The translations under genes were made by a program, and so were the position numbers. DNA of 64,000 bases from CAYNUJ01 sp964573255 (GTDB lineage Bacteria; Bacteroidota; Ignavibacteria; Ignavibacteriales; Melioribacteraceae): assembly GCA_964573255.1 (NCBI GenBank), contig CAZNJB010000002.1, positions 62,001 to 126,000 on the forward strand, in the 5' to 3' direction. Below, in pieces: positions 53,453-62,620 of this stretch (its first letter is position 1; the number at the start of each line of letters is the position of its first letter). The notes under the pieces were generated by a model. It had not been told where the DNA came from and ran no database searches. It saw only the letters and a program-made list of their open reading frames with translations.

Positions 53453-54909
53453 TGCGCTTTCATGTTGTTATAAGATATATTGCCCTAGCTTTGTTGCTGA
53501 ATTCATTGTTTATGATTATTTCAGGTGTGATCTCCGCTGTGAATAATGACGGTGGAATGATACCTTTATTTTATTCCGGATTGGTTACGGCATTATTTGG
53601 AGTATTTCCTTTGGTATTTGTTCCGCCAACGGAAAAAATTACAAATAAAGAAGGTCTTTTGATAGTTGTTTTAAGCTGGCTGTTATCTTGTCTGGTAGGA
53701 ACGCTTCCTTATTTGTTATGGGGAGGCGGTGTTTTTACTTTCACGAATGCGTGGTTTGAAAGCGTTTCCGGTTTTACTACAACCGGTGCCACAATTCTTT
53801 CGGATATTGAAGCTATTCCAATGGGATTACTGTTTTGGCGAGCAGCAACACATTGGATAGGGGGTATAGGAATTATAATTTTTGTGCTGGCTGTTCTTCC
53901 TTTCCTCGGAATCGCCGAGTTGGTTCTTTTCAGAAGTGAACTATCTTCTATGGCAGCAGAGAACTTCAGACATAGAGCCAGACGCGCTATTCATATATTG
54001 GCTGGAGTTTATGTTGGGCTAACTGCACTTGAAACTATTGCCTTGATGATTTTAGGAATGAATTTATTCGATGCAGTTACACATTCTTTTGCTACAATTG
54101 CAACGGGCGGATTTTCTCCCAAGAATCAAAGTGTAGCTTATTATAACTCTCCTGCTATCGAAATTGTAATTATTATTTTTATGCTTTTATCGGGTATTCA
54201 CTTTGCTATGTTATTTGGTGTCGCTACGGGTAAATGGAAAGATTTTTGGCGAAGCACTATTGTGAGATATTATCTCCTCGCAAATGTTGTCGGCACTCTT
54301 ATAGCAACTTTTAATACCTGGGGAACGAATTACGAAACTTTCGGTGAAGCGTTAAGATATTCGGCTTTTCAAATTGTTTCAGTAGGTACTTCAACCGGTT
54401 TTGCAAATGCTGATTCTGCAGTTTGGCCTTTCGTATCGCATATGGTTCTGATATTTTTTACTCTTCAATGTGCTTGTGCCGGTTCAACTTCAGGTGGAAT
54501 AAAAGTAGACAGGGTTGTAATTCTTTGGAAAGCATTCGTAAGGCAATTAAGAAGTTTGATGCATCCGAATGCAGTATTTCCGGTTCGTTTGGACGATAAC
54601 GTCGTTTCGGATGATGTTGTTTATAAGAGTGTGTTGTTCATCGGTATTTATCTGTTTATTGCATTTATTTCTACACTTTTAATCGCTGCGATGGATGTGG
54701 ATTTGTTAACTTCATTTACCGCTACAATTGCATCAATGGGTAATGTAGGTCCCGGTTTGGGAAGCGTAGGTTCTGTTGCAAATTACGGCCATTTGCCTGC
54801 TGCGGCTAAGTGGGTATTGACTGTAGCTATGTTGCTCGGTCGTGTAGAGATTTATTCAATGTTTATCTTCTTTACACCCAATCAGTGGAAGAGAGGAGTC
54901 GCTTATTAA
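53452..54909 (+). CDS. TrkH/KtrB-family potassium uptake protein
   Basis: The K+-translocating subunit of a Trk/Ktr system, 485 residues, inner membrane. The four selectivity-filter loops are visible: VSGFTTTGAT (about 106), ATIATGGFSP (about 215), VGTSTGFANA (about 312) and SMGNVGPG (about 428). Length and sequence style fit TrkH. The NAD-binding gating subunit TrkA is not in the window. It starts inside the stop codon of the HAMP sensor gene. Its 3' end is convergent with the LOG-family gene (13 nt apart). Confidence 0.92.
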   Translation: MRFHVVIRYIALALLLNSLFMIISGVISAVNNDGGMIPLFYSGLVTALFGVFPLVFVPPTEKITNKEGLLIVVLSWLLSCLVGTLPYLLWGGGVFTFTNAWFESVSGFTTTGATILSDIEAIPMGLLFWRAATHWIGGIGIIIFVLAVLPFLGIAELVLFRSELSSMAAENFRHRARRAIHILAGVYVGLTALETIALMILGMNLFDAVTHSFATIATGGFSPKNQSVAYYNSPAIEIVIIIFMLLSGIHFAMLFGVATGKWKDFWRSTIVRYYLLANVVGTLIATFNTWGTNYETFGEALRYSAFQIVSVGTSTGFANADSAVWPFVSHMVLIFFTLQCACAGSTSGGIKVDRVVILWKAFVRQLRSLMHPNAVFPVRLDDNVVSDDVVYKSVLFIGIYLFIAFISTLLIAAMDVDLLTSFTATIASMGNVGPGLGSVGSVANYGHLPAAAKWVLTVAMLLGRVEIYSMFIFFTPNQWKRGVAY

Positions 54910-54922
54910 GTTTTACTTTAAT

Positions 54923-55465
54923 CTATAACTTTTTAATTATATAATCAGCACATTCAAAAATATCCTCAAATGATTTTACGATATCCGGTGAACGATTCTC
55001 AAATATCATTCGATTATTGATTTCTTCAACTAATGATTTCCACATTTTGCCATGTGCTGCTACGGGTCTCTTTTTAGTTAAATTCTTATTGAAAAATTCC
55101 CAGACGGTCACCAATTCTAGTAATGTTCCCGTTCCACCACGAAGCGCAATGAATGCATCTCCTTTTTCAATTAAGGTATTAATTCTGTCGAATAAAGATT
55201 CCTCTTCGATTATTTCATCCAAATAAGGATTGGGTTTTCTATTAAATAAATCGACTATAACGCCTATTGTATATCCTCCGGCATCTTTATTCCCTTTTGA
55301 AGCTGCTTCCATAATCCCTTGATATCCGCCGGTACAAATCCCAAATCCTTTTTCACCAAGATATTTGCCTAATTTGTATGCAGTTTCATATTCTTCATCT
55401 CCCACTTTCGGAAGTGCGCTGCCAAAAATTGTAACAATTTTCATTTCCTCTCCAGAAGTCTTCAT
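54923..55465 (-). CDS. LOG-family (TIGR00725-like) nucleotide-binding Rossmann protein
   Basis: A 180-residue protein of the LOG/lysine-decarboxylase-like superfamily. The phosphate-binding loop is ALRGGTGTLLEL (about 107-118), where the usual Pro before GG is Arg, and ICTGGYQGIMEAASKG (about 42-57) is the other signature. LOG enzymes cleave cytokinin-type nucleoside monophosphates, and TIGR00725 relatives are less well defined. I keep the first ATG (AAGGA upstream); an internal ATG seven codons on has GGAGAGG and would also work. YjbQ is 69 nt upstream on the same strand. Confidence 0.8.
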   Translation of the reverse strand: MKTSGEEMKIVTIFGSALPKVGDEEYETAYKLGKYLGEKGFGICTGGYQGIMEAASKGNKDAGGYTIGVIVDLFNRKPNPYLDEIIEEESLFDRINTLIEKGDAFIALRGGTGTLLELVTVWEFFNKNLTKKRPVAAHGKMWKSLVEEINNRMIFENRSPDIVKSFEDIFECADYIIKKL

Positions 55466-55534
55466 TAAAATTTCCTTTTACAATCAATTTTTAGATGTTT
55501 TACAGTATCTAATTTTAATAGTATTGCGGGAAAT

Positions 55535-55957
55535 CTATTTCATACCTGTAAGTTGGACTATAACTCGTCTTTGTCTGCGTTTATTATCAAAATCGATTAA
55601 AATTATTTGCTGCCATGTACCAAGCAATAATTTTCTTTCGGCAAAGGGTACAGTAAAAGAGGCTCCCTGCAAAGCCGCTCTAACGTGAGAGTGTCCGTTT
55701 CCGTCATGCCATGTATCATCGTGATGATACCGTTGATTGGAGGGCGCAATTTTTTCCATAAATTTGGGGTAATCAAGTAATAATCCCGGCTCATATTCGA
55801 TTGTCGTAATTCCTGCGGTAGAACCTGGAGCAAAAATAAGAACACTCCCTTCAATAAAATGAGAATCGGAGAGAATTTCCTGAACTCTATCGGTAATATC
55901 GATAATATCAGTACCCGGTTTTGTTTCTACGCTAAATGTAAAAGTTTTTACGTCCAT
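55535..55957 (-). CDS. YjbQ/UPF0047 family (secondary thiamine-phosphate synthase)
   Basis: A 140-residue protein of the YjbQ family, small beta-barrel. The family's key stretch HDDTWHDGNGHSHVRAALQG (about 80-99) and GTWQQIILIDFDNKRRQRRV (about 115-134) are complete, including the His and Asp residues that bind metal. Members can make thiamine phosphate weakly, but the physiological role is unclear. It is upstream of the LOG-family gene on the same strand and divergent from the ornithine aminotransferase gene. Confidence 0.88.
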   Translation of the reverse strand: MDVKTFTFSVETKPGTDIIDITDRVQEILSDSHFIEGSVLIFAPGSTAGITTIEYEPGLLLDYPKFMEKIAPSNQRYHHDDTWHDGNGHSHVRAALQGASFTVPFAERKLLLGTWQQIILIDFDNKRRQRRVIVQLTGMK

Positions 55958-56128
55958 AATTCCTCGCGATATTATTTGGCAAAGTTAATGAATAATATAT
56001 TTCGGGAAAAATAATTTTGAGTTCTGATTCTGTTAAATTTCCTAAAAAATCTTAAAATATTCGGAAGTAAGAGCTTAAATTATTAGATTGGCGGTTGTAT
56101 TTTAATGAAATTTAATACGGAGAGTCGC

Positions 56129-57343
56129 ATGAATTCCAAGGATTTTATAGCTTTAGAGGACAAATACGGTGCACACAATTATCATCCGCTTCCTGCGGTT
56201 CTTTCGAAGGGAGAAGGACCTTTTGTGTGGGATGTAGAAGGCAAAAAGTATTTTGATTTCCTTTCAGCTTATTCTGCCGTTAATCAGGGTCACTGTCATC
56301 CTAAAATCATTTCCGCTCTCAAAGAACAGGCGGAAAAGTTGACTTTAACTTCGAGAGCATTTTATAACGACCAATTAGGTCCGTACGAAAAATTCATCAC
56401 GGAGTTCTTCGGGTACGATAAAGTGCTGCCAATGAATTCCGGTGCAGAAGCCGATGAAACGGCTTTAAAATTAGCACGCCGCTGGGGATACGATGTTAAA
56501 GGCGTGCCCGAAAATAAAGCGAAAATTATTGTTTGTGAAGGGAACTTCCACGGAAGAACTATCACAATAATTTCCATGTCAACCGATCCCGATTCCTATA
56601 AAGGATTTGGACCGTATACGCCGGGATTCGAAGTTGTGCCTTATAATGATATTCCCGCTTTGGAAAAAGCTTTAGAAGACCCGAATGTTGTTGGATTTTT
56701 AGTAGAACCGATTCAAGGCGAAGCCGGTGTTTATGTGCCGGATGACGGCTATTTGAAAAAAGCTTATGATCTTTGCAAAGCTAAAAATGTTTTATTCATT
56801 GCTGATGAAGTTCAAACGGGTATTGCAAGAACCGGAAAACTTCTTGCGTGTGAGCACGAAAATGTTCGACCCGATATTTTGATATTGGGGAAAGCTCTTT
56901 CGGGCGGGGTTCTACCCGTATCTGCGGTTTTGGCCGATGATGAAATTATGCTGGTTATTAAACCGGGCGAACATGGTTCCACTTTCGGAGGAAATCCTTT
57001 AGCTTGCCGTGTTGCCGTTGCTGCGCTCGAAGTAATTCGTGACGAAAAACTTGCTGAAAATGCCGAAAGATTGGGCGAAGTTTTTCGCAAAGAAATGGAG
57101 GAGTTTAACCATCCGATGATTGAATTAGTGCGCGGAAAAGGTTTATTGAATGCTATTGTGATTAAACCAACCGACGGAAAAGAAGCGTGGGATGTTTGTA
57201 TTAAAATGGCAGAAAACGGATTGCTGGCAAAACCAACTCACCAGCATATAATTCGTTTTGCACCTCCTTTGGTAATAACAGAAGAACAATTACGCGAAGC
57301 AATTGATATAATAAAAAAATCATTAAATGAGATTTATTCCTAA
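56129..57343 (+). CDS. rocD: Ornithine aminotransferase (ornithine-oxo-acid transaminase)
   Basis: PLP-dependent class III aminotransferase, 404 residues, that converts ornithine and 2-oxoglutarate to glutamate semialdehyde and glutamate. The LEDKYGAHNYHPLPAVLSKG opening, SGAEADETALKLARRWGYD and IADEVQTGIARTGK are RocD-like; the PLP Lys is K255 in LILGKALSGGVLP. I start at ATG 56129 because GGAGAG (56119-56124) lies 4 nt before it; an ATG eight codons upstream lacks a site. A terminator follows, so it is monocistronic. Confidence 0.92.
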   Translation: MNSKDFIALEDKYGAHNYHPLPAVLSKGEGPFVWDVEGKKYFDFLSAYSAVNQGHCHPKIISALKEQAEKLTLTSRAFYNDQLGPYEKFITEFFGYDKVLPMNSGAEADETALKLARRWGYDVKGVPENKAKIIVCEGNFHGRTITIISMSTDPDSYKGFGPYTPGFEVVPYNDIPALEKALEDPNVVGFLVEPIQGEAGVYVPDDGYLKKAYDLCKAKNVLFIADEVQTGIARTGKLLACEHENVRPDILILGKALSGGVLPVSAVLADDEIMLVIKPGEHGSTFGGNPLACRVAVAALEVIRDEKLAENAERLGEVFRKEMEEFNHPMIELVRGKGLLNAIVIKPTDGKEAWDVCIKMAENGLLAKPTHQHIIRFAPPLVITEEQLREAIDIIKKSLNEIYS

Positions 57344-57361
57344 TTGTTTTTATAAACTATT

Positions 57362-57394
57362 AAAGCCGAGATTCTTTCTCGGCTTTTCTTTTTT
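57362..57394 (+). terminator. Rho-independent terminator after rocD
   Basis: AAAGCCGAG (57362-57370) pairs with CTCGGCTTT (57378-57386), followed by TTCTTTTTT. Confidence 0.9.
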
Positions 57395-57524
57395 AAAAAG
57401 TTATACTTCTAAATGTAATTAACATTAAATACTTCATCGACTCTCCGGTATCAGGAATCCCGCATCCGGTATCATTTCCCATCAGTTGTTTCAGTTTTTC
57501 TAACTCATCCAAACATTCATTCAT
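57393..57524 (-). CDS. Candidate 43-residue small ORF
   Basis: Minus-strand frame beginning MNECLDELEKLKQLMGNDTG, with GAGGA 9 nt upstream. It has one or two Cys and a short helix, no family I know. It follows another candidate small gene by 54 nt. It may be non-coding. Confidence 0.2.
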   Translation of the reverse strand: MNECLDELEKLKQLMGNDTGCGIPDTGESMKYLMLITFRSITF

Positions 57525-57578
57525 CCAATTATCCTCACCAAGAGGAGAAAGTTAAAGTTTCTTAAGCAATTGTGAATT

Positions 57579-57686
57579 TTATTTAATAGTAATATAGATT
57601 ATTCTATTTTCAATTTTTTGTTTTGAATTATTGGACAATTCGGAAATGAGCATTATTGCGGTAAAAAATAGAATGGCTGAAATCAT
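57579..57686 (-). CDS. Candidate 35-residue small membrane protein
   Basis: Minus-strand frame starting at 57686 with MISAILFFTAIMLISELSNN. One transmembrane helix (3-15) is followed by a basic tail ending in YITIK. An excellent GGAG site sits 8 nt before the ATG. It lies in the 537-nt gap between rocD and bshB1 (57344-57880), in which I see no other gene apart from the small frame downstream of it. Confidence 0.3.
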   Translation of the reverse strand: MISAILFFTAIMLISELSNNSKQKIENRIIYITIK

Positions 57687-57880
57687 AATCAAATCTCCGT
57701 CCTTGGAATGTTTTTGTTTTGTCAAATACACTTCCTGCTAATAATCGTAAAATTTAGCAATTATTTAACATGTAATTATCTAATTTTGAATTAATTTGTA
57801 TTTGAGATATGAAGAGTTTTGAATTAACATTATTTATTATATTTATTAATAGTAATTTTGAATCAAATTGAAAGGTAGTT

Positions 57881-58594
57881 ATGAGAGTAGTAGTATTTGC
57901 AGCACATCCGGATGATGCAGAAATTGGGATGGCAGGTACAATTGCAAAAATGTGTTCGGAAGGTAATGAAGTAATTATCTGTGATTTTACCCAGGGAGAA
58001 ATGGGTACTCGAGGTACAAAGGAAACGAGAAAAAAGGAAGCTGAAGAATCCGCTAAAATTTTGGGAATCTTTGAAAGGATTAATTTGAAGCTGCCGGATG
58101 GAGGATTAAAAATTGATGATTCATATATCCGGAAAGTTGTTAATGTTATCAGAGATTACAGACCTAAAGTAATATTTGCACCTTATTTTAACGACAGACA
58201 TCCGGATCATATTGCAGCCGGAGAAATCGTTAAAAGAGCTTACTTTTTCAGTGGGGCTGCAAAATACGAATGCGATTCTAAGAATGGGCATTACCGTCCC
58301 ACTAAATTGTTTTATTATCCCTTGGCATACGATTTTGAACCGAGTTTTGTAGTAGATATTACCGATTACATAGATAAGAAAATCTCGGCCATAAAAGCTT
58401 TTGGAACACAATTTTATAATCCGGAAAGCAATGGTCCGCAAACGCTAATCAGCTCAAAGATGTTTCTGGAATATTTAATTGCTCGCTCCCGAACTACAGG
58501 TTTTAAAATCAGAAAAGAATATGGCGAAGCATTTATTACGGAAGAAAGTATTGAACTTGATATTGAATCAATTCTAAATCAAGGAGGAATATAA
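57881..58594 (+). CDS. bshB1: Bacillithiol biosynthesis deacetylase BshB1
   Basis: Zn-dependent deacetylase of the PIG-L/LmbE family, 237 residues, that removes acetyl from GlcNAc-malate, step two of bacillithiol synthesis. The metal motif AAHPDDAEIGMAGTI supplies His9 and Asp12, and RHPDHIAAGEIV (about 107) the third ligand and the catalytic region. TQGEMGTRGTKETRKKEAEE is typical of BshB1. It is 1 nt upstream of the reductase gene, with which it forms an operon. bshA is at the left end of the window. Confidence 0.93.
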   Translation: MRVVVFAAHPDDAEIGMAGTIAKMCSEGNEVIICDFTQGEMGTRGTKETRKKEAEESAKILGIFERINLKLPDGGLKIDDSYIRKVVNVIRDYRPKVIFAPYFNDRHPDHIAAGEIVKRAYFFSGAAKYECDSKNGHYRPTKLFYYPLAYDFEPSFVVDITDYIDKKISAIKAFGTQFYNPESNGPQTLISSKMFLEYLIARSRTTGFKIRKEYGEAFITEESIELDIESILNQGGI

Positions 58595-58595
58595 A

Positions 58596-59453
58596 ATGAA
58601 AGTTGGATTTTTCGGAACTGGATTGATGGGCGAACCGATGGCAATGCGGTTGATTGCCGCCGGTTATAATGTGGGAGTTTACAACAGAACAATTGAAAAA
58701 ACTAAAAATTTGGAGGAGAATTCTGCGGTTGTGTTCAATAATCCCTTGGATTTGGTTGAACATTCCGATCTATTAATTTGTATGCTTTCCGATTATTCGG
58801 CTATTGAAAATGTCTTTTTGCAAATACCACCCGAAAAATATTCCGGGAAAACCATTCTGCAGATGAGTACAATTTCTCCTGATGAAAACTTGTCTTTAGC
58901 AAAGTTTTTTGGAGATGCCGGTTGTAATTTTATTGAAGCTCCGGTTCTTGGCAGTATTCCACAAGTTAAATCCGGAGAGTTAATTGTTATGGTGAGTTCT
59001 TCGAAAGAGTTATTCGAAGAATATGCCGATGTATTTAAAACCTTCGGCAAAAAAATCATTTTAATAGGTGATTACGGTAAAGCATCCGCGCTTAAACTGG
59101 CTCTCAACCAATTAATAGCAACACTTACTACCGCCTTTTCAATGAGTTTGGGCTTTGTAAGGGAAAATGGAGTGGAAGTTGAACAGTTTATGGACATTTT
59201 AAGAAACAGCGCACTTTATGCTCCAACGTTTGATAAAAAACTTGATAGAATGTTAGAAAGAAAATTCGACGAACCTAACTTTCCGCTCAAACATTTACTC
59301 AAAGATGTGAATCTAATCATCGATTCGTTTGCTAAATCGAATATAGATACGAATACACTTGAAGGAGTTAGAAAAGTAATTGAAAAAGGAATAACCGCGG
59401 GACATACTTGGGATGATTATTCCTCGCTTTATAACGCTGTTCATAATAAATAA
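58596..59453 (+). CDS. NAD(P)-dependent beta-hydroxyacid dehydrogenase family reductase
   Basis: A 285-residue enzyme of the 3-hydroxyisobutyrate/6-phosphogluconate dehydrogenase family, GLYR1-like. The Rossmann loop is FFGTGLMGEPMA (GxGxxG, 7-12); QMSTISPDE and FIEAPVLGSIPQVKSGEL form the substrate loops, and GKASALKLALNQ (about 164-175) holds the catalytic Lys. It could be a succinic-semialdehyde/glyoxylate reductase; specificity is not readable. Located 1 nt after bshB1. Confidence 0.85.
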   Translation: MKVGFFGTGLMGEPMAMRLIAAGYNVGVYNRTIEKTKNLEENSAVVFNNPLDLVEHSDLLICMLSDYSAIENVFLQIPPEKYSGKTILQMSTISPDENLSLAKFFGDAGCNFIEAPVLGSIPQVKSGELIVMVSSSKELFEEYADVFKTFGKKIILIGDYGKASALKLALNQLIATLTTAFSMSLGFVRENGVEVEQFMDILRNSALYAPTFDKKLDRMLERKFDEPNFPLKHLLKDVNLIIDSFAKSNIDTNTLEGVRKVIEKGITAGHTWDDYSSLYNAVHNK

Positions 59454-59459
59454 AATGCG

Positions 59460-62400
59460 GTGAAAAGATACCCGAAAATTAAATATAGAAAAGAGACTCA
59501 TCAAAAGAATATTTGGGATTATTTCCCGCATTCACGTTTGGGTATTTTTCGCAAATTCCTTATTTCGTTTTTACTTATTGCTATTCTTCCGCTCCTGCTC
59601 TTCGGAATTTATTCGTATATGTCAATAAGTAATTTCGGAAATTCTTCCGTTCATAATATCCGGATAAGTATTGACAACAAAACGAGGGAAGCCCTTGAAT
59701 TACAAGCTTCGATGGTAGCTGAAAAAGTAAAAGCGTTTTTAAGCGATTGTGTTAAGGATGCTTTCTACATTGCCGAATTGGAAGTGAATGAAGAAGATTA
59801 TTGGAAATTTTATTCGAGTAAGGAATCTATAGTTTGGCTTCCGGACGGCAGCGGCAATAGACAATCGGGTGTAAAAGAGAAAAGATTTCTTTATAAAGAA
59901 GTATCTTTCGTCGATTTATCCGGTAACGAAAAATTAAAGATTGCTAACGGAAAAATTGTTCCATCAACTTTTTTGAAAAATGTTAGTTCTCCATTAAACA
60001 CAACGTACAAAGGGGAAAAATATTTTTCTGAATCTCTTAAATTAAAACCGGGTGATGTTTATGTCTCTCATATAAACGGATTCTTTATGCCGCCGCAAGA
60101 GCAATTTAAAGATTCGTTGGATATTAAAAATTTTAATATTAACAATTATTATGATGGCGTAATTCGATTTGTCACACCAAAATTTATAAATGGTAAAATC
60201 ATCGGTTATGTTGTTCTTGCCCTCGACCACATACATCTAATGGAATTCACACAACATATTTTACCAAACAGTAAAGATGTGATTGTATTCCCGGATTATA
60301 ATTCGGGAGATTATGCATTTATGTTCGACGATGAGGGCTGGATAATCACCCATCCGAAATTTTGGGATATTCGTGGATTCGATAATTCTGGTAAACTCGT
60401 ACCGGCATATAGCAGAAATACTTCCTATAGCATAGTTAAAAAGGGATTTATTCCATTTAATTTGGATAGTGCAGGATTTATTCATCCCAATTATCCGTTT
60501 GTCTCTTCGGAAATCAGAAAACATAACTCGGGTTCTGTTGTAACTAAAAATGTTGGCGGTATTCTAAAAGTGATGGCTTATGCGCCGATTGAATTTAATT
60601 ATCCTCCTTATAATAAATATGGTGTTTTCGGTGGAATCACAATCGGTTCGGAAATTCATAGGTTCCGCGGTTCTGCGGAAATAGTTGCCAATGAACTTAA
60701 GGATAAGCTGGCTCTTTTTATGGATGACCTTTTCCTATTCATTGTTACAACATTCACGATTATAATATTTATAGCTTGGTTCTTCTCTAAAAGTTATAGC
60801 GATCCCATCCGTCAATTAACAGAAGCAGTTAAAAACTTTGCGGAAGGGAATTTGGATACAAAAGTTAATTTGAAAAGGAATGACGAAATCGGGCTATTGT
60901 CGAATTCCTTTAATATTATGGCTTATGAGCTGAAAAAGAATCGTGAAGATTTGATTAAATCCCTCGAGCAGCTAAAACAATCTAAGAGTCAAGTTGAGCA
61001 ATATGCCAACGATTTGGAATACCAGTTGAAAATTTTTGCTACAATTCAGAAGATAAGCAATTTGATTGGCAGCACTTTCAATTTTGAAACAATTATTAAA
61101 GAAATATTAAAGAATTGTGTGGATGCTATCGGTTTCGATAGAGCGATTCTTTATCTGATTGACGAGGATAACAAATATTTGGAATATAAAGAATCGTACG
61201 GTTTTTCTAATTTGAGAAGGGAATTGGCATCCAAATCCAAATTTAATTTGGAAAGAGCCGATTGTATAGAAACCCGTGTCGTAAAATTCGGCAGAATTAT
61301 ATTCGTTGAAGATTTCAATAAATATGAAAATGCTACCGAACTCGATAAAAAGATACATTCCGCTGCCGGAAGTAATTCGTTCGTTTATGTTCCGCTAAGA
61401 GCGAAGGAAAAAATTATAGGTGCTTTGGGAGCGGATAAGCTGCGCACTAAAGAAAAAATATCAGAGACGGACATTAATTCCTTGCAGGTATTGGCAAATC
61501 AGGCTTCTCGTGTTATTGAGACAACTCTTCTTTACAGGGAAATTATAAAGCAGAGAAACTTTGTTGAAGAAATATTTGAGAATATGCTTAATGGAATTAT
61601 TACGACCGATGGCAGGGGAATAATAACGAGTTTTAATTCCGCAGCTGTTAGAATACTTGAATTTGAAGGAGATTTAATAGGAAGAAATGTAAATGAACTT
61701 TTTGATTCCAATAATAAATTACTCGAAGAGATTTCCGAAAGTTTGGAATCTAAAGGTACTTTTAACGGATATGCAATTCCTTTGAATATAAACGGTAAAG
61801 AAAAATTTATTACGTTGAATATATCGCGGAGTAAAGGGGAAGGCGAAGATGGTGGGGCAACTATTGCTGTAATTCAGGATCAAACGGAAAGGAAGCATCT
61901 CGAAGATCACGTGCAAAAAATGGATAGACTCATTTCACTCGGGAAGTTTGCGGCAGCAACAGCCCACGAAATTCGAAATCCTCTTACCGGTATAAGTCTT
62001 TTCCTGGATGATCTACACGATAAATTAGCCTCTAATAAAGAACTCTCTACATTAATAATAAATTCGTTAAACGAAATTAATCGCTTGGAAAATTTGATCG
62101 AGGAAATACTTCAATTTGCTTCCCCGAGTAAAGGAGAGATGTGTTCCGCCAATATAAATCACATTATTGAATCGACAATTAATTTTGTTAAAACAGAGTT
62201 TGATAAAAAGAGAATAAAGATAATAACCGAACTTGACAAAGAATTACCGGAAATAATTTGTGAACCGGGGAAATTGCGGCAGGCATTTTTGAATATTCTG
62301 CTTAATGCGGAAAATGCAGTAGGTGAAGACGGAACAGTAGTTATAAAGAGCAGTGTGAAAAAATTACGGAACTTTGAGGATACTGAATCTTCCGAATATA

Positions 62401-62612
62401 TTGCTGTGGAATTTGAAGATGATGGTCCAGGAATTAGAGATGAAGATAAAGAGCATCTCTTCGAACCTTTCTATTCCGGATTTAAAGGTGGTACAGGTCT
62501 GGGACTTTCGATTGTTTATACTATTGTTTCAGAACATAATGGAAGGATATTTGTGGAAGAATCCTCTCTTGGCGGAGCCAGATTTTCTATTTATTTTCCA
62601 ATTAAAATTTAA
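59460..62612 (+). CDS. Sensor histidine kinase: Cache-HAMP-GAF-PAS-HisKA-HATPase
   Basis: An NtrB-like sensor of 1050 residues. The start is GTG 59460 (the nearby ATG at 59455 is out of frame). TM1 about 31-53; a large extracytoplasmic double-Cache-like domain (about 55-415); TM2 about 418-440; HAMP (about 440-492); coiled coil; GAF (about 545-690; ILKNCVDAIGFDRAILYLID); PAS (about 700-815); then HisKA with AHEIRNPLTG, phospho-acceptor His836, and the ATPase (NILLNAENAVGE, FEDDGPGIRDED, GGTGLGLSI). It is followed after 8 nt by a sigma-54 response regulator, clearly its partner. The ligand of the Cache domain is unknown. Confidence 0.92.
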   Translation: MKRYPKIKYRKETHQKNIWDYFPHSRLGIFRKFLISFLLIAILPLLLFGIYSYMSISNFGNSSVHNIRISIDNKTREALELQASMVAEKVKAFLSDCVKDAFYIAELEVNEEDYWKFYSSKESIVWLPDGSGNRQSGVKEKRFLYKEVSFVDLSGNEKLKIANGKIVPSTFLKNVSSPLNTTYKGEKYFSESLKLKPGDVYVSHINGFFMPPQEQFKDSLDIKNFNINNYYDGVIRFVTPKFINGKIIGYVVLALDHIHLMEFTQHILPNSKDVIVFPDYNSGDYAFMFDDEGWIITHPKFWDIRGFDNSGKLVPAYSRNTSYSIVKKGFIPFNLDSAGFIHPNYPFVSSEIRKHNSGSVVTKNVGGILKVMAYAPIEFNYPPYNKYGVFGGITIGSEIHRFRGSAEIVANELKDKLALFMDDLFLFIVTTFTIIIFIAWFFSKSYSDPIRQLTEAVKNFAEGNLDTKVNLKRNDEIGLLSNSFNIMAYELKKNREDLIKSLEQLKQSKSQVEQYANDLEYQLKIFATIQKISNLIGSTFNFETIIKEILKNCVDAIGFDRAILYLIDEDNKYLEYKESYGFSNLRRELASKSKFNLERADCIETRVVKFGRIIFVEDFNKYENATELDKKIHSAAGSNSFVYVPLRAKEKIIGALGADKLRTKEKISETDINSLQVLANQASRVIETTLLYREIIKQRNFVEEIFENMLNGIITTDGRGIITSFNSAAVRILEFEGDLIGRNVNELFDSNNKLLEEISESLESKGTFNGYAIPLNINGKEKFITLNISRSKGEGEDGGATIAVIQDQTERKHLEDHVQKMDRLISLGKFAAATAHEIRNPLTGISLFLDDLHDKLASNKELSTLIINSLNEINRLENLIEEILQFASPSKGEMCSANINHIIESTINFVKTEFDKKRIKIITELDKELPEIICEPGKLRQAFLNILLNAENAVGEDGTVVIKSSVKKLRNFEDTESSEYIAVEFEDDGPGIRDEDKEHLFEPFYSGFKGGTGLGLSIVYTIVSEHNGRIFVEESSLGGARFSIYFPIKI

Positions 62613-62620
62613 GAGTCTTT

